Shown here: piece after piece, positions 1 through 8,186 of the stretch
How positions within the stretch are numbered: position 1 is the first letter of the stretch
How the letters are laid out: each line of letters starts with the position of its first letter
Assembly (NCBI RefSeq): GCF_004352835.1
Contig: NZ_SJSB01000010.1
Coordinates: 62,001-126,000, forward strand
Reading direction: 5' to 3'
Origin: Marinomonas flavescens
Lineage (GTDB): Bacteria > Pseudomonadota > Gammaproteobacteria > Pseudomonadales > Marinomonadaceae
DNA: 64,000 nucleotides
Program-made: the position numbers and the translations under genes
Notes under the pieces: generated by a model
What the model saw: the letters and a program-made list of their open reading frames with translations, nothing else
Told to the model about the DNA's origin: nothing
Database searches by the model: none

Positions 1-41
1 AAGGCCTGTTCGAAATCCGCTTCTTTTTTAAATGTGGTCAT
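1..41 (-). CDS. hsdR: Type I restriction enzyme R subunit, first 13 codons (partial)
   Basis: A leftward ATG at 41 is preceded by a good ribosome-binding site (GGGAG) and encodes MTTFKKEADFEQA before the window edge. It lies 12 bp downstream of the hsdS stop, in the same direction. Several HsdR proteins begin with a short charged stretch of this kind, and the position after hsdM-hsdS is where the ATP-dependent translocase/nuclease subunit belongs. The identification rests mainly on context because only 13 residues are visible; the ATPase and nuclease motifs would be outside the window. Confidence 0.6.
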   Translation of the reverse strand, partial: MTTFKKEADFEQA

Positions 42-53
42 ACTCGCTCCCTG

Positions 54-1298
54 CTAGACAAACATTTTGCTCAAGCAGGCTTGCTTGATGTTATTTAGTT
101 TAGTGATTTGTTGTTGGTGTTGATTGATAAGCGCATAGAGCTTGTGAAAATAGTTGCCGATCGCAGTTTGTTCATCTACTACAGGAAAAAGCACTGGCAG
201 ATTTCTAAAATCTTGTACGCCTAATGATTTACGAGTTGAGCCGGAAGTTTTGTTATCAACATGCCCTTTGAAAACCTCTGTTCCTAAATAACTTTTTAAG
301 AATGCAGGGTATAAGCTCTTAGGCTTGACGATTGCCAATGTAGGTGAGTAGGTATATTTCTTGCCAACATTATTCGATAAATCAATAATTTTACCTATTG
401 AAGCGACCCTTCCATACGCAAAATCACCATTTTCGATCGTGTATCGGGCAGAATGTTCATTGTAGATATCCTGAGGAACAATTCTTACGTTTTTAAAGTC
501 CAAAAGACCAGCATCCGATATATCACCTATACCAATAAAAGGTACTCCATTATCTACTTCATCAGGAGCTCTATGACTCGGGTGAGGGTCAATCACTTGT
601 GCAATGTCAGATAACGGCTTCTCCTCCCACCCACCACTAAACCCTTTAAAACGGATTTCTGGGGCTGTTTCGCCTTGTTTGGGGAACATTTTCCCCAGCA
701 TGGCTTTTTTAATACTGCTGAGCTTGTCATGCTTTTGTTGGTGTTGGTTGATTAGACCGTCGAGCTTTTGAAAGTGATCTGTTATCACATTTTGTTCTGC
801 CACACCTGGAATTGTGATCGCTCTACCTTTCCAGTCAGTAACATCAAATACTAACTTTTCAATATCGACTCCATATGAGCTAATAAAAAACAGCTTATGC
901 ATTTCAGGTCTTTTTGAAATCACAGTCCAGAATTTGGCAGTAATTTCATTACTATCTGTTAAGACAAGATACTCATTAGATACAACAGCATTGTCTAGGC
1001 TCTCTGGTACGATCCCGTTAGCACCATGGACAACCTGGCGCTTTGATATCAGATAATCACCAGCTTTGATTCCATAATAGCTCTTTACTAATATATCTTT
1101 TCCTTTTAGAGTAGCCCTAGGCACAACACCTTCGTTGCGGCGTTTTACTGTCACCAATTGATATAATTCGTTATCAAGCAGTTCAACAGGTCGCTTTGTC
1201 TCCCCTAAGATACTTCCAATTTCTTTATTCTGCCAATCATGACTAAACCCATGAAAACGAATTTCAGGCACCTTCTTCCCTAGAATCATATTACTCAC
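54..1298 (-). CDS. hsdS: Type I restriction-modification specificity subunit HsdS
   Basis: This 414-residue protein sets the DNA target of the type I complex. It has the usual two-fold plan: a target-recognition domain (about 10-155), a central conserved helical spacer (FQKLDGLINQHQQKHDKL, about 177-200), a second recognition domain (about 210-365) and a second spacer (HKLYALINQHQQQITKL, about 380-400). Each half opens with a matching PEIRF-x-GFS stretch (VPEIRFHGFS and APEIRFKGFS). The length is normal for HsdS. Its start overlaps the hsdM stop by 8 bp, so the two are translationally linked; ATG codon 4 is an alternative start. The two recognition domains are dissimilar, implying a bipartite asymmetric target that cannot be read from the sequence. 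Confidence 0.95.
   Translation of the reverse strand: MSNMILGKKVPEIRFHGFSHDWQNKEIGSILGETKRPVELLDNELYQLVTVKRRNEGVVPRATLKGKDILVKSYYGIKAGDYLISKRQVVHGANGIVPESLDNAVVSNEYLVLTDSNEITAKFWTVISKRPEMHKLFFISSYGVDIEKLVFDVTDWKGRAITIPGVAEQNVITDHFQKLDGLINQHQQKHDKLSSIKKAMLGKMFPKQGETAPEIRFKGFSGGWEEKPLSDIAQVIDPHPSHRAPDEVDNGVPFIGIGDISDAGLLDFKNVRIVPQDIYNEHSARYTIENGDFAYGRVASIGKIIDLSNNVGKKYTYSPTLAIVKPKSLYPAFLKSYLGTEVFKGHVDNKTSGSTRKSLGVQDFRNLPVLFPVVDEQTAIGNYFHKLYALINQHQQQITKLNNIKQACLSKMFV
636..1265. repeat. Direct repeat pair within hsdS (636-659 and 1242-1265)
   Basis: Two 24-nt copies differ at only 3 positions and encode the matching stretches that open each half of HsdS. The spacer-coding segments near 110-150 and 731-775 are also alike at DNA level (shared TTGTTGGTGTTG). 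Such conserved blocks flanking variable recognition domains are where homologous exchange can swap target specificity in this family. Confidence 0.8.
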
Positions 1299-3972
1299 CT
1301 TTCAACAAATTAGTGAGCTCGGCTAAGCCTTGCATATCGAACTCATTACCCGTGAGTTCATCCATCATGTCAGCCAGTTCTTGCTCGGTGGTTTTGATGT
1401 CGTTAGCGACTTGCGAGTAAGTGACGGCGTATTTATCGGCAAGAGCTCGTACTTGGCTGGTCATCTGGGTAATGACTGTACTTGGCATGGCAGCGAGTTC
1501 GCTTGTTAACGGCTGAATCCATTTAAGGAAAAGTAATTCGTTAACCTCTTCGTCGGTTAAGGCTTCGATGGTAGTTTTGGTTTTTAGGTGCAAGGCAATG
1601 GCGGCTTCTTTAACTGATTTTTTCAGTGTTTTTTCTTCGTCAATTAACTTACTGGTACGAATGATTTTCGCCTTATACTTATCTTCTGGTTCAACACTGT
1701 CTTCAGAAAAGATCGTTTTGCTGTCTTTCTGTTCTTTCAAAAAGACTTTAGCGGCTTTGTTCACTTCGGCATTGGCAAATCCATCTTTGCTGTCTTTTAC
1801 TGTATCTTGCTCTTTTTCTTCTTCAGTCAGTGTTTCTAAGATTTCTTCAAAGGTGCTGGTGATTTCCGCTAAACGGTTTTCTTGCTTGGCTATCGCTTGC
1901 AGGTCATCTTCTAGATACGTTCGTTGTACTAGATCAAAAGGTAGAATATGGCCTTTCCAGCCATTCTGTACTTCTACTTCTTTGCCTTTTACGGTATTGA
2001 TTACCAGGTTGGGAACAACCACTTTTGTGACATCAAAGCCTTTTATTTCTTCGGTATCTGGACTGGCATCCTGCTTTTCTACTTGAGTGTTATCTGCCTC
2101 GACAAAAAACACATCTGTTTGAATCATTTCAAGGTCAGCACTGATGATTTGCCATTGGTTGTTCAAGTGCTGGTAGGCTTGATATTTATCCACCAGCGTA
2201 ATCGGCTCTAGTCGTTCAAACAGCTCAACACTGAGCTGTGCTTCTTGCTGGTGGCGGTTTACGACTTCCCAGCCTTCGATCAGCGTTGTGTTTAGGTGTT
2301 CATCAAATCCTTTAAAGGCGTGGTTGTAGGTTTCAATAAAACCAACCACGTCGGTATTGTTTGTAATGGTGGCGTTCACTTCGTCTTTTGATATCGCTAA
2401 TTCACTGTAGGCACTGGACTTTGCGGTAAACAGCGCGTTATAGAGTCCTGGCAATGCCTCCCAGTAGCGTTTTAACTGGGCAATTTCACTGTTAGGGATG
2501 CCGCCTAACATAGTAGCGTGTAAATCCCAGCTTTCAGCGGCGGCAGAAGAATCGACATAGCGCGGTATGTTTAGGTTGTAGCCGTTTTCTCGAATGGTGG
2601 CTTTGCTGACAAGTTGCGAAAATTCATCATGGTTTTCACGGCTGATGACGGTATCGGTAATTCGTTTGATGTCAGACGCTTGCAGCTTGTTGTTTTTGCC
2701 TTCTTTTAGAAAGTGTTTAGAGGCATCGACAATTAATACATCGGTATTAGCGCGCTTTTGCTTAAGCACTAAAATAACGGTAGGAATACCGGTACCAAAG
2801 AAGATATTAGAGGGTAAGCCGATAATCGCATCAATGTGGTTGTTTTCAATCAACTGGGTACGGATTTTCCCCTCCTCGCCGCCACGGAACAATACGCCAT
2901 GAGGCAACACAATGGTCATAATACCATCGGGTTTTAGGTGATAAAGATCATGCAGTAGAAAGGCAAAATCCGCTTTGGTCTTCGGTGCTAAGCCAAAACG
3001 AGAATATCGTGGATCGCTTTCTTTATGAGCAGAGTCCCAGGCTTGGGAATACGGTGGGTTTGATACCACAGCATCCACATAAAGTGCTTCGTAGGTTTCT
3101 TTTGGGTCGTTTTCATCGAAATAAGGCCAATCGTCTTCTAACGTATCGCCATTACGAGTATGAATATTGCTGGCTTTAATGCCTCGCATAATCAGATTCA
3201 TACGGGTTAAGTTGTAAGTGTTGGCTTTCAGTTCTTGGGCGTAATAGGTAATGCTGTCTTTGTTTTTGGCGTATTGCCCTACTGCGTGACCAATGTTAAT
3301 CAACAGGGAGCCAGAACCACTGGTAGGATCGTAAATTTCGATGTTGTCTTTATGCTTTAGTTCGTGGGCAATGATGTGAGACATAAGCAGAGAGACCTCG
3401 TGAGGCGTGTAGAATTCCCCTGCTTTCTTACCTGCATTTGCGGCAAACTTTTCAATCAAATATTCGTAAATGTATCCTAATACGTCATAGCCTTGCTTGC
3501 TATCCATTGGGATACTTTTGATTAGGTGTAACAAGTCACTGATGGCTTTGGTTCGCTTGCCAGTGCTCTCGCCTATTTTACTGAGGCCTGTTTCTAGAGT
3601 GGTAAAAATACCATCGAACAGTTTTTTATGATTTTTGTGGATTAGTCGGCTAAAGGCAGAAAGCGCATCACGTACATTAGATTCATCAAAGTCAGATTCT
3701 GGATCTACCCAGGTAGAAAATAAGTTATCGTAGCTAATGAAATAACCAAGGTTACTTTGTACGAACTCAAGCGTTTCTGCATCACTTTCATTTAAGGCTT
3801 TAATGTCTTCTTTTGTCATGCCTTGGGCAGTCACAAAAGCAACCTGCTGATCACTAAGATATTTGTAGAAGATAAAACCTAAAATATAGTCTTTGTACTC
3901 GTTCGCTTCGATCTTCGAACGCATTTGGTTTGCCGATTCCCAAATCTTAGCGGCTAGTTGCTGTTTGTTCAT
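1291..3972 (-). CDS. hsdM: Type I restriction-modification methyltransferase subunit HsdM
   Basis: This is the N6-adenine methyltransferase subunit, which with HsdS protects host DNA and with HsdR cuts foreign DNA. The N-terminal helical HsdM domain (about 8-130) is followed by the methylase domain (about 155-470). That domain carries the AdoMet motif DPTSGSGSLL at 215-224 and the catalytic NPPY at 305-308. At 893 residues it is much longer than the classical ~500-residue HsdM; the extra C-terminal ~330 residues are rich in Glu/Lys and look helical or coiled-coil (about 640-890), as in the long HsdM subclass. The ribosome-binding site is AAGAG, 6 nt before the ATG. Order in the operon is mrr, hsdM, hsdS, hsdR, all leftward, with 48 bp between mrr and hsdM. 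Confidence 0.95.
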   Translation of the reverse strand: MNKQQLAAKIWESANQMRSKIEANEYKDYILGFIFYKYLSDQQVAFVTAQGMTKEDIKALNESDAETLEFVQSNLGYFISYDNLFSTWVDPESDFDESNVRDALSAFSRLIHKNHKKLFDGIFTTLETGLSKIGESTGKRTKAISDLLHLIKSIPMDSKQGYDVLGYIYEYLIEKFAANAGKKAGEFYTPHEVSLLMSHIIAHELKHKDNIEIYDPTSGSGSLLINIGHAVGQYAKNKDSITYYAQELKANTYNLTRMNLIMRGIKASNIHTRNGDTLEDDWPYFDENDPKETYEALYVDAVVSNPPYSQAWDSAHKESDPRYSRFGLAPKTKADFAFLLHDLYHLKPDGIMTIVLPHGVLFRGGEEGKIRTQLIENNHIDAIIGLPSNIFFGTGIPTVILVLKQKRANTDVLIVDASKHFLKEGKNNKLQASDIKRITDTVISRENHDEFSQLVSKATIRENGYNLNIPRYVDSSAAAESWDLHATMLGGIPNSEIAQLKRYWEALPGLYNALFTAKSSAYSELAISKDEVNATITNNTDVVGFIETYNHAFKGFDEHLNTTLIEGWEVVNRHQQEAQLSVELFERLEPITLVDKYQAYQHLNNQWQIISADLEMIQTDVFFVEADNTQVEKQDASPDTEEIKGFDVTKVVVPNLVINTVKGKEVEVQNGWKGHILPFDLVQRTYLEDDLQAIAKQENRLAEITSTFEEILETLTEEEKEQDTVKDSKDGFANAEVNKAAKVFLKEQKDSKTIFSEDSVEPEDKYKAKIIRTSKLIDEEKTLKKSVKEAAIALHLKTKTTIEALTDEEVNELLFLKWIQPLTSELAAMPSTVITQMTSQVRALADKYAVTYSQVANDIKTTEQELADMMDELTGNEFDMQGLAELTNLLKGE

Positions 3973-4020
3973 AGTTAACTCTTTTCCTGATTCTCAAATA
4001 GAGCGCAAACCATCAAGTGG

Positions 4021-4959
4021 CTAGGCTTCAAAAAATTCTTCGTCAATTTTTTTAATGTATAAGGTTTGCTCATTACGGCTACCGATGTTGTAGCGCAACA
4101 TGAGCTTGGCTAAATCGTGTCCGTTTACTAATACGATTCTTGTACTGAGCTTTTGAGCGGTGTCTTTCGCTGAGTTTGTGAAGTCTGACGTGGTGATAAA
4201 TAAACCTTTTTGGGCGTTATGTAAGTTTAACGCGCCAAAGAAATCACGAATGTCTCCAGAACTGACATTGTTACCTTGTTTGTATCGTTTAGCTTGAATG
4301 TAGATTTGATCGACACCGAGTGGATCTTGATTGATAACACCATCTACACCGTTGTCTCCAGATTTCCCTAAGGCGTGTGCTGTTCCCTCTTCTGTACCGC
4401 CGTAACCCATCGCTATGAGCAAGTCGATTAGTAGCTGTTCAAAGAAGGCCGGAGAGACGTTACGAGTGCGCTCCAAGACATCTTGAGCAAGTGCGTCATT
4501 AATCGTTTTGTAGGCGTTACGAAGCGCCTCATCGGGTGTGATGCCATTGTCGTCTTCGATGTCTGGTTTAATAGATGCTTGACGCGTGTCTTCGACAGTT
4601 TCTTTTGTATTGCTCAGGTTTTTAAAGGCAACAAATTCATCAAACTGTTTAAGATATTGATTGTTAATCTCAAGGCTTGGTGTGTCTAAGGCGGTAATTC
4701 CACGATCTGTAATAACAAAGTGCGCACGACGTGGACTATCAATCAGACCAGCTTTAGCAAGGTAGGTACGCGCCCAGCCTACACGATTATCTAAAATGGG
4801 TTGTTTACCACTGGGTAGCGGCTGAGCTCGCTCTTCATCTGTTAATTCAAAGTGAATCGCAATACTGTTGATGATATCGCGAAGCTTCACTTCCTCTGCT
4901 CCAGACTTCTTAAGAGCAAGTAAAAATGGCTTCATGCAATCTTGGTAATTGGGGATCAT
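4021..4959 (-). CDS. mrr: Mrr-type restriction endonuclease
   Basis: This 312-residue protein matches the Mrr family, which cuts DNA bearing certain methylated bases. Residues 1-95 form the Mrr N-terminal winged-helix domain: MIPNYQDCMKPFLLAL aligns with the known Mrr N-terminus, and NRVGWARTYLAKAGLI is the usual core. Residues about 165-290 form the PD-(D/E)xK-like Mrr catalytic domain, with GVDG (Asp206) and the QAK motif (Gln222, Lys224). I chose the ATG at 4959 over the longer frame from 4986 because it has an AAGGA ribosome-binding site, matches the family start, and overlaps the upstream HTH gene's stop as ATGA. It could act separately on modified DNA or as an accessory to the type I system. 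Confidence 0.9.
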   Translation of the reverse strand: MIPNYQDCMKPFLLALKKSGAEEVKLRDIINSIAIHFELTDEERAQPLPSGKQPILDNRVGWARTYLAKAGLIDSPRRAHFVITDRGITALDTPSLEINNQYLKQFDEFVAFKNLSNTKETVEDTRQASIKPDIEDDNGITPDEALRNAYKTINDALAQDVLERTRNVSPAFFEQLLIDLLIAMGYGGTEEGTAHALGKSGDNGVDGVINQDPLGVDQIYIQAKRYKQGNNVSSGDIRDFFGALNLHNAQKGLFITTSDFTNSAKDTAQKLSTRIVLVNGHDLAKLMLRYNIGSRNEQTLYIKKIDEEFFEA

Positions 4960-5132
4960 CCGTTTTCCTTTTGTTTCTCTATCCATGCTTCTAGATCTTC
5001 ACGCTTAAAGCGCCACGAGCCACCTACTTTAAAGCCTGGCAACTTCCCTTCGCTGGCTAATCTGTATGCAGTTTTCTCTGCCAACTTCAAATAAGCGGCT
5101 ACCTCTCTCAAGGTAAGGATTTGACCTTCCAT
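4956..5132 (-). CDS. Small excisionase-family helix-turn-helix protein coupled to mrr
   Basis: This 58-residue protein begins MEGQILTLREVAAYLKLAEK and continues with TAYRLASEGKLPGFKVGGSW and RFKREDLEAWIEKQKENG. That is the MerR/excisionase-like 'helix-turn-helix domain 17' fold: the HTH at 7-30, then the small wing with GSWRF. Its stop overlaps the mrr start as ATGA, giving strict translational coupling, and it is the first gene of the restriction operon. By position it may regulate the operon, or supply a DNA-binding partner for Mrr; neither role can be shown from sequence. AlpA and Xis proteins share the fold, so an element excision role is also possible. Confidence 0.85.
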   Translation of the reverse strand: MEGQILTLREVAAYLKLAEKTAYRLASEGKLPGFKVGGSWRFKREDLEAWIEKQKENG

Positions 5133-5180
5133 TCAGAATACCATCTTAGCCAGATTGGATTATTTAAGAATAATACTGAG

Positions 5181-5209
5181 AGAATACGAGAAAATTGAGG
5201 AATGGACAA
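5181..5209 (-). promoter_or_regulatory. Possible sigma-70 promoter of the HTH-mrr-hsd operon
   Basis: On the minus strand TTGTCC (5209-5204) and TATTCT (5186-5181) are 17 nt apart, 49 nt upstream of the HTH gene start. Each box is imperfect. No other candidate in the 5133-5283 spacer looked better. Confidence 0.35.
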
Positions 5210-5283
5210 TAATTCATATACCATTAACAAAACTTATAAGCTTAGGATTTATGTAGTTAACTGCCAACAATAAACAATCAAGC

Positions 5284-5317
5284 CCACCAGCCCCTTCATA
5301 ATAGAAGGGGCTGGTGG
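5284..5317. terminator. Strong 14-bp hairpin, probable terminator
   Basis: A perfect 14-bp GC-rich stem (5284-5297 with 5304-5317) encloses a 6-nt ATAATA loop. It sits just after the stop of the leftward AlpA-like gene. No long U-tract follows on the minus strand, so termination is likely but not certain. It would separate the AlpA-like gene from the restriction operon. Confidence 0.65.
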
Positions 5318-5339
5318 TAGCTATCGTTGTTTCTTCTCT

Positions 5340-5519
5340 TTAATCACGCTGCTGAATTATTTCTTCGATCCAATCTTCAATTTCACACTCAAGCCAAGCA
5401 ACGGCTCTTTCTCCAATTTTTACCGTCTTTGGGAAGCGGCCTTCACTCATTCTGTTGTAGATGGTTGAACGGCTTAAAGCAGTTTGTCTCATCACTTCTT
5501 TTAATCGCATTAGTCTCAT
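5340..5519 (-). CDS. AlpA-family phage/element transcriptional regulator
   Basis: This 59-residue protein (MRLMRLKEVMRQTALSRSTI then YNRMSEGRFPKTVKIGERAV and AWLECEIEDWI) has the full AlpA signature: an HTH at about 7-24, then the FPKTVKIGERAVAWLECEI wing. AlpA proteins activate excision or integrase genes of P4-like and cryptic prophage elements. The start has an AGGA ribosome-binding site 7-8 nt upstream. It diverges from the RadC-like gene, and the 26-nt block 22 bp upstream of its start recurs before the Gp2-like gene at 8177. Without an integrase in view, its target is unknown. Confidence 0.9.
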   Translation of the reverse strand: MRLMRLKEVMRQTALSRSTIYNRMSEGRFPKTVKIGERAVAWLECEIEDWIEEIIQQRD

Positions 5520-5540
5520 GGTGAATTCCTATATGGTTTC

Positions 5541-5566
5541 ATTCACCTGATTACAAAACTATGTTT
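5541..5566 (-). promoter_or_regulatory. Element-specific upstream block, copy 1
   Basis: This 26-nt segment, 22 bp upstream of the AlpA-like start, matches the segment at 8198-8223 at 19 of 26 positions without gaps. It includes an identical ATTCAC at one end and AACTATGTTT at the other. The nearly equal distance to the two leftward starts (22 and 21 bp) suggests a shared promoter or regulator site. Confidence 0.5.
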
Positions 5567-5734
5567 GAAATAAAAATCAGCCATGCACAGAGAAAGGCTA
5601 CAACCCTTATAAACACTACACTTCCACCCTCCCGTCCGTACACAACAATGCTTTTTCTAGATCAATTCTCAAGGATTCCTGATGCCTATATTACTTATTT
5701 GCAAACAATATTTAATGCAGAAGGATTTATACGA

Positions 5735-6205
5735 ATGATTAACTCAAACGAATATGTAACCAAGTTACCAATGACTGCGGATCAAGTCCTAGAGCTCGCT
5801 TCTGAAATAATTGTGTCCAGGTATAAGCGCGGCGAAGTTATAAACAGCACCGAAACTGCCAAACAGTTTTTACACTGCAAACTAGGAAGCTATGAAAGAG
5901 AAGTATTTGCTGTGCTGTTATTAGACAGTCAGCACAACCTAATCGAGTACAAAGAGCTCTTCTTTGGAACGATTGACTCTGCAAGCGTATACCCAAGAGA
6001 AGTCGTTAAGGTTGCTCTACAACACAATGCCGCTGCAGTGATGTTTGCCCACAATCACCCATCAGGTGATCCAGAGCCTTCTATGGCAGACAAGAGCATT
6101 ACGCACAAACTGACTGAAGCATTACAAATCATTGATATACGGGTTCTGGATCACATCGTGGTTGGTAAGAGCTGCGTATCCTTTGCCGAACTAGGCTTGT
6201 TGTAA
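5735..6205 (+). CDS. Short RadC-like JAB/JAMM domain protein
   Basis: This 156-residue protein is the accessory-element version of RadC, resembling E. coli YeeS. The JAMM metalloprotease motif is intact: AHNHPSGDPEPSMAD supplies HxH and the downstream Ser/Asp ligands, and ends with LDHIVVG and the family-typical SFAELGLL. The open frame extends up to 5561, but ATG 5735 has an AAGGA site 9 nt upstream and gives the usual length; the extra upstream residues resemble nothing in the family. No role in repair has been established for such short RadC proteins. They are common next to AlpA and Gp2-like genes on integrative elements and plasmids. Confidence 0.88.
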   Translation: MINSNEYVTKLPMTADQVLELASEIIVSRYKRGEVINSTETAKQFLHCKLGSYEREVFAVLLLDSQHNLIEYKELFFGTIDSASVYPREVVKVALQHNAAAVMFAHNHPSGDPEPSMADKSITHKLTEALQIIDIRVLDHIVVGKSCVSFAELGLL

Positions 6206-6274
6206 CCTTCGTATATTCAAGAAATACAAATCTAGCGACAAAACTAACAACTTTAAAGTTAAGGACACTCCATC

Positions 6275-6454
6275 ATGTTCGCAAAATTATTATTACGAAT
6301 GAATACCCTATTTTTGCAATACTCACATGACAGCCATGACATGATTACGACATGCAAACAAATACTATTTGATATCTATGAACGCCTCGCTAACTGGGGA
6401 AGAATCATGCTGTATCACACGTTACACTGGACTTTAATCAAGATATTACTTTAG
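6275..6454 (+). CDS. Small hypothetical ORF, 59 residues
   Basis: The frame begins MFAKLLLRMNTLFLQYSHDS and ends with HTLHWTLIKILL. It has an AAGGA ribosome-binding site (6261-6265) 9 nt before the ATG. It lies in the 338-bp space between the RadC-like gene and the 299-residue gene, on the same strand. Its N-terminal 17 residues are hydrophobic and basic, and it is rich in His. I do not recognise it. The good ribosome-binding site is the main support; chance remains possible. Nothing else was seen in 6206-6544. Confidence 0.4.
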   Translation: MFAKLLLRMNTLFLQYSHDSHDMITTCKQILFDIYERLANWGRIMLYHTLHWTLIKILL

Positions 6455-6544
6455 CTGCCATTTCTAACATCTCTCAATCAAACCACCACTTCTCCTCGCC
6501 CTTATCCCTATCGCAATACATCTCAGCATAAGAAGGTTTATACG

Positions 6545-7444
6545 ATGAAAAACACACACAACAATTCCCTTAACACAATGATTACACCCGTATCAGTATC
6601 CGTTCACTGGTCAGAGTCAGGTCTATTTAAAAGCATGGTAACGTATGACTTCGTAACTTTTGAATCAATGGCCTTTGAAGCCGCTGTGAGCAACCTTGCT
6701 GGAGGATATGATAAAACTCGTATTACTGTGAATCTTTCAGATCACAGCCAATACGAATGTCGCCTTGACTTAGGTGTTGGAGATAACGAACTTGGCTTTG
6801 CCGATCACTGTATAAGTATCATTGAATTCAACCAGAGACGGTTAGCCGATAACTGTACAACATTGAACAATCTAAATGATCAATACATCAGTATGATCCG
6901 AACCATCACCAAGTATGAGTTTGATAAGTCCGCAGTCTTTGATGCTCGCACTCGTATGAAAGAAATATGCGAACACAATAAAAAACTTCAGCACCAAAGA
7001 GATGAAGCTTTACTTGAATCAAAGAAAAATATTGAGGCTATAAAACGTGCTGATGAAAAACAATTTCAAGACTCTTTGATGATTCCTCAATGGGCAAAAT
7101 CAGTGATTATTGCTACCCATACAGAATACGATGAGATAAATAGTGATCCTTATGCAGACTACTATCGAAGTAAAACAACACGAACTATCATCTTAGCTTG
7201 GTCAAAGCATACTAGGATGTTGTTTAGTGAGTTACGTAAAGCCTGTGGAAATCACTCAGACCTCAAATTCCTTGCAGATAAAAATCAAAGCAAAGAACAC
7301 CGACAGAACTACAGTATGGGAAATGGATACTTCTTAACAGATAAAGACTTTATCCGTGAGGGCTGGATAGTGAAAAAACATATATTCTCTGATAGCAAAA
7401 ATAAAGCCAGCCAAGTTCCTCTTGGGGAGCTTGTAGCTCATTAA
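6545..7444 (+). CDS. Element-encoded protein with LPD25-like N-terminal domain
   Basis: This 299-residue protein is not a characterised family member. Residues about 15-95 (VHWSESGLF, GGYDKTRITVNLSDHSQYEC, then RLDLG) resemble the LPD25-type domain found attached to large polyvalent phage and conjugative-element proteins; this is from memory of the GGYDKT-x-RIDLG pattern and needs a profile search. Residues about 130-185 are charged and probably coiled-coil. The C-terminal third (WAKSVIIATHTEYDEINSD, YFLTDKDFIREGW) is unassigned. It lies between the RadC-like and Gp2-like genes and converges on the latter through a shared hairpin. A role in element replication or anti-defence is conceivable but unsupported. 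Confidence 0.75.
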   Translation: MKNTHNNSLNTMITPVSVSVHWSESGLFKSMVTYDFVTFESMAFEAAVSNLAGGYDKTRITVNLSDHSQYECRLDLGVGDNELGFADHCISIIEFNQRRLADNCTTLNNLNDQYISMIRTITKYEFDKSAVFDARTRMKEICEHNKKLQHQRDEALLESKKNIEAIKRADEKQFQDSLMIPQWAKSVIIATHTEYDEINSDPYADYYRSKTTRTIILAWSKHTRMLFSELRKACGNHSDLKFLADKNQSKEHRQNYSMGNGYFLTDKDFIREGWIVKKHIFSDSKNKASQVPLGELVAH

Positions 7445-7453
7445 AGCAATGAA

Positions 7454-7483
7454 GCATACAAGTACCATTCGGTGCTTGTATGC
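7454..7483. terminator. Bidirectional hairpin between convergent genes
   Basis: The 13-bp stem (7454-7466 with 7471-7483, one G-U pair) has a 4-nt loop and lies between two convergent stop codons 58 bp apart. The U-tracts are weak on both sides. Confidence 0.6.
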
Positions 7484-7502
7484 AATTCACCATCATTCAT
7501 TT

Positions 7503-8177
7503 TTATTTTTGACTGCAGCCAAAGCTCCTTCTACCTTGTCCGTATTGCTTTGTATCTATTTTTGAGAGATAACTGATCCAATGTGCTACTGACTCTAGTG
7601 GCGTAGCATCAACCTTCATAAACTCATCGTATGACTTAGTTGGATTAAGTTCATTAATATTGATACGCATTATTGGACCAGGGAAATGAACAAGCCCACT
7701 ACAAGGGTTTTGCTCGATATGAAGAGCACGGCACCAAGCAATATTCAGCATGTAGCATAATTGACCTCGCATAGGGTTACTCAAGTCACCATAGTTACGA
7801 AAACTGTCTCCGTTCATCAGGAAAAAAACATGATAATGAACATTCTTAGAAGAAGACTGTTCTCGGCACCAGACATATCGAACTGCAGTCTTATGTACCC
7901 TACATCCACTTTTAGCACGAGTCTTAAGCTCCGCACATACTTGCTCTTTGAATGAAGCAATAAAACGACTTAGGCATTCGTTATCCGCCATGGAGCACTG
8001 GTATGACTTTGGAAAGCGTAGTTCAGCATGAAAAACGATACTGCGAGGATGTTGAGCAAACGCCTTACTCATTACATTATGCGTTTGAGCAAGGTAACAC
8101 TCAACTAATTGGTAGTTAGGATTGACAGGTAAGTTTCTGTATTGGTTACTGCTTAGTATTGAAAGATGTTTCTGCAT
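7503..8177 (-). CDS. Inovirus Gp2 / YagK-YfjJ family protein
   Basis: This 224-residue protein resembles the YagK/YfjJ C-terminal domain family, also annotated as inovirus-type Gp2, common on P4-like satellites. The central segment YVWCREQ...NVHYHVFFLMNGDS places an HxH (His114, His116) in a hydrophobic strand, as in HUH replication-initiation nucleases. SIVFHAELRFP (about 46-56) would be an earlier strand. I could not point to a convincing catalytic tyrosine, so nuclease activity is an inference. The ribosome-binding site CAGGAG lies partly inside a hairpin (8187-8207). It is probably a replication-associated protein of the element. Confidence 0.8.
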   Translation of the reverse strand: MQKHLSILSSNQYRNLPVNPNYQLVECYLAQTHNVMSKAFAQHPRSIVFHAELRFPKSYQCSMADNECLSRFIASFKEQVCAELKTRAKSGCRVHKTAVRYVWCREQSSSKNVHYHVFFLMNGDSFRNYGDLSNPMRGQLCYMLNIAWCRALHIEQNPCSGLVHFPGPIMRININELNPTKSYDEFMKVDATPLESVAHWISYLSKIDTKQYGQGRRSFGCSQK

Positions 8178-8186
8178 AGCTGATCT

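Noticed and set aside
814-3179. Rightward frames of 64-172 codons over hsdS and hsdM
   Set aside because: They lie antisense inside genes with strong family matches, lack ribosome-binding sites and have no recognisable protein pattern.
5561-5734. N-terminal extension of the RadC-like protein to 214 residues
   Set aside because: The extra 58 residues match nothing in the family, and ATG 5735 has a better-placed ribosome-binding site.
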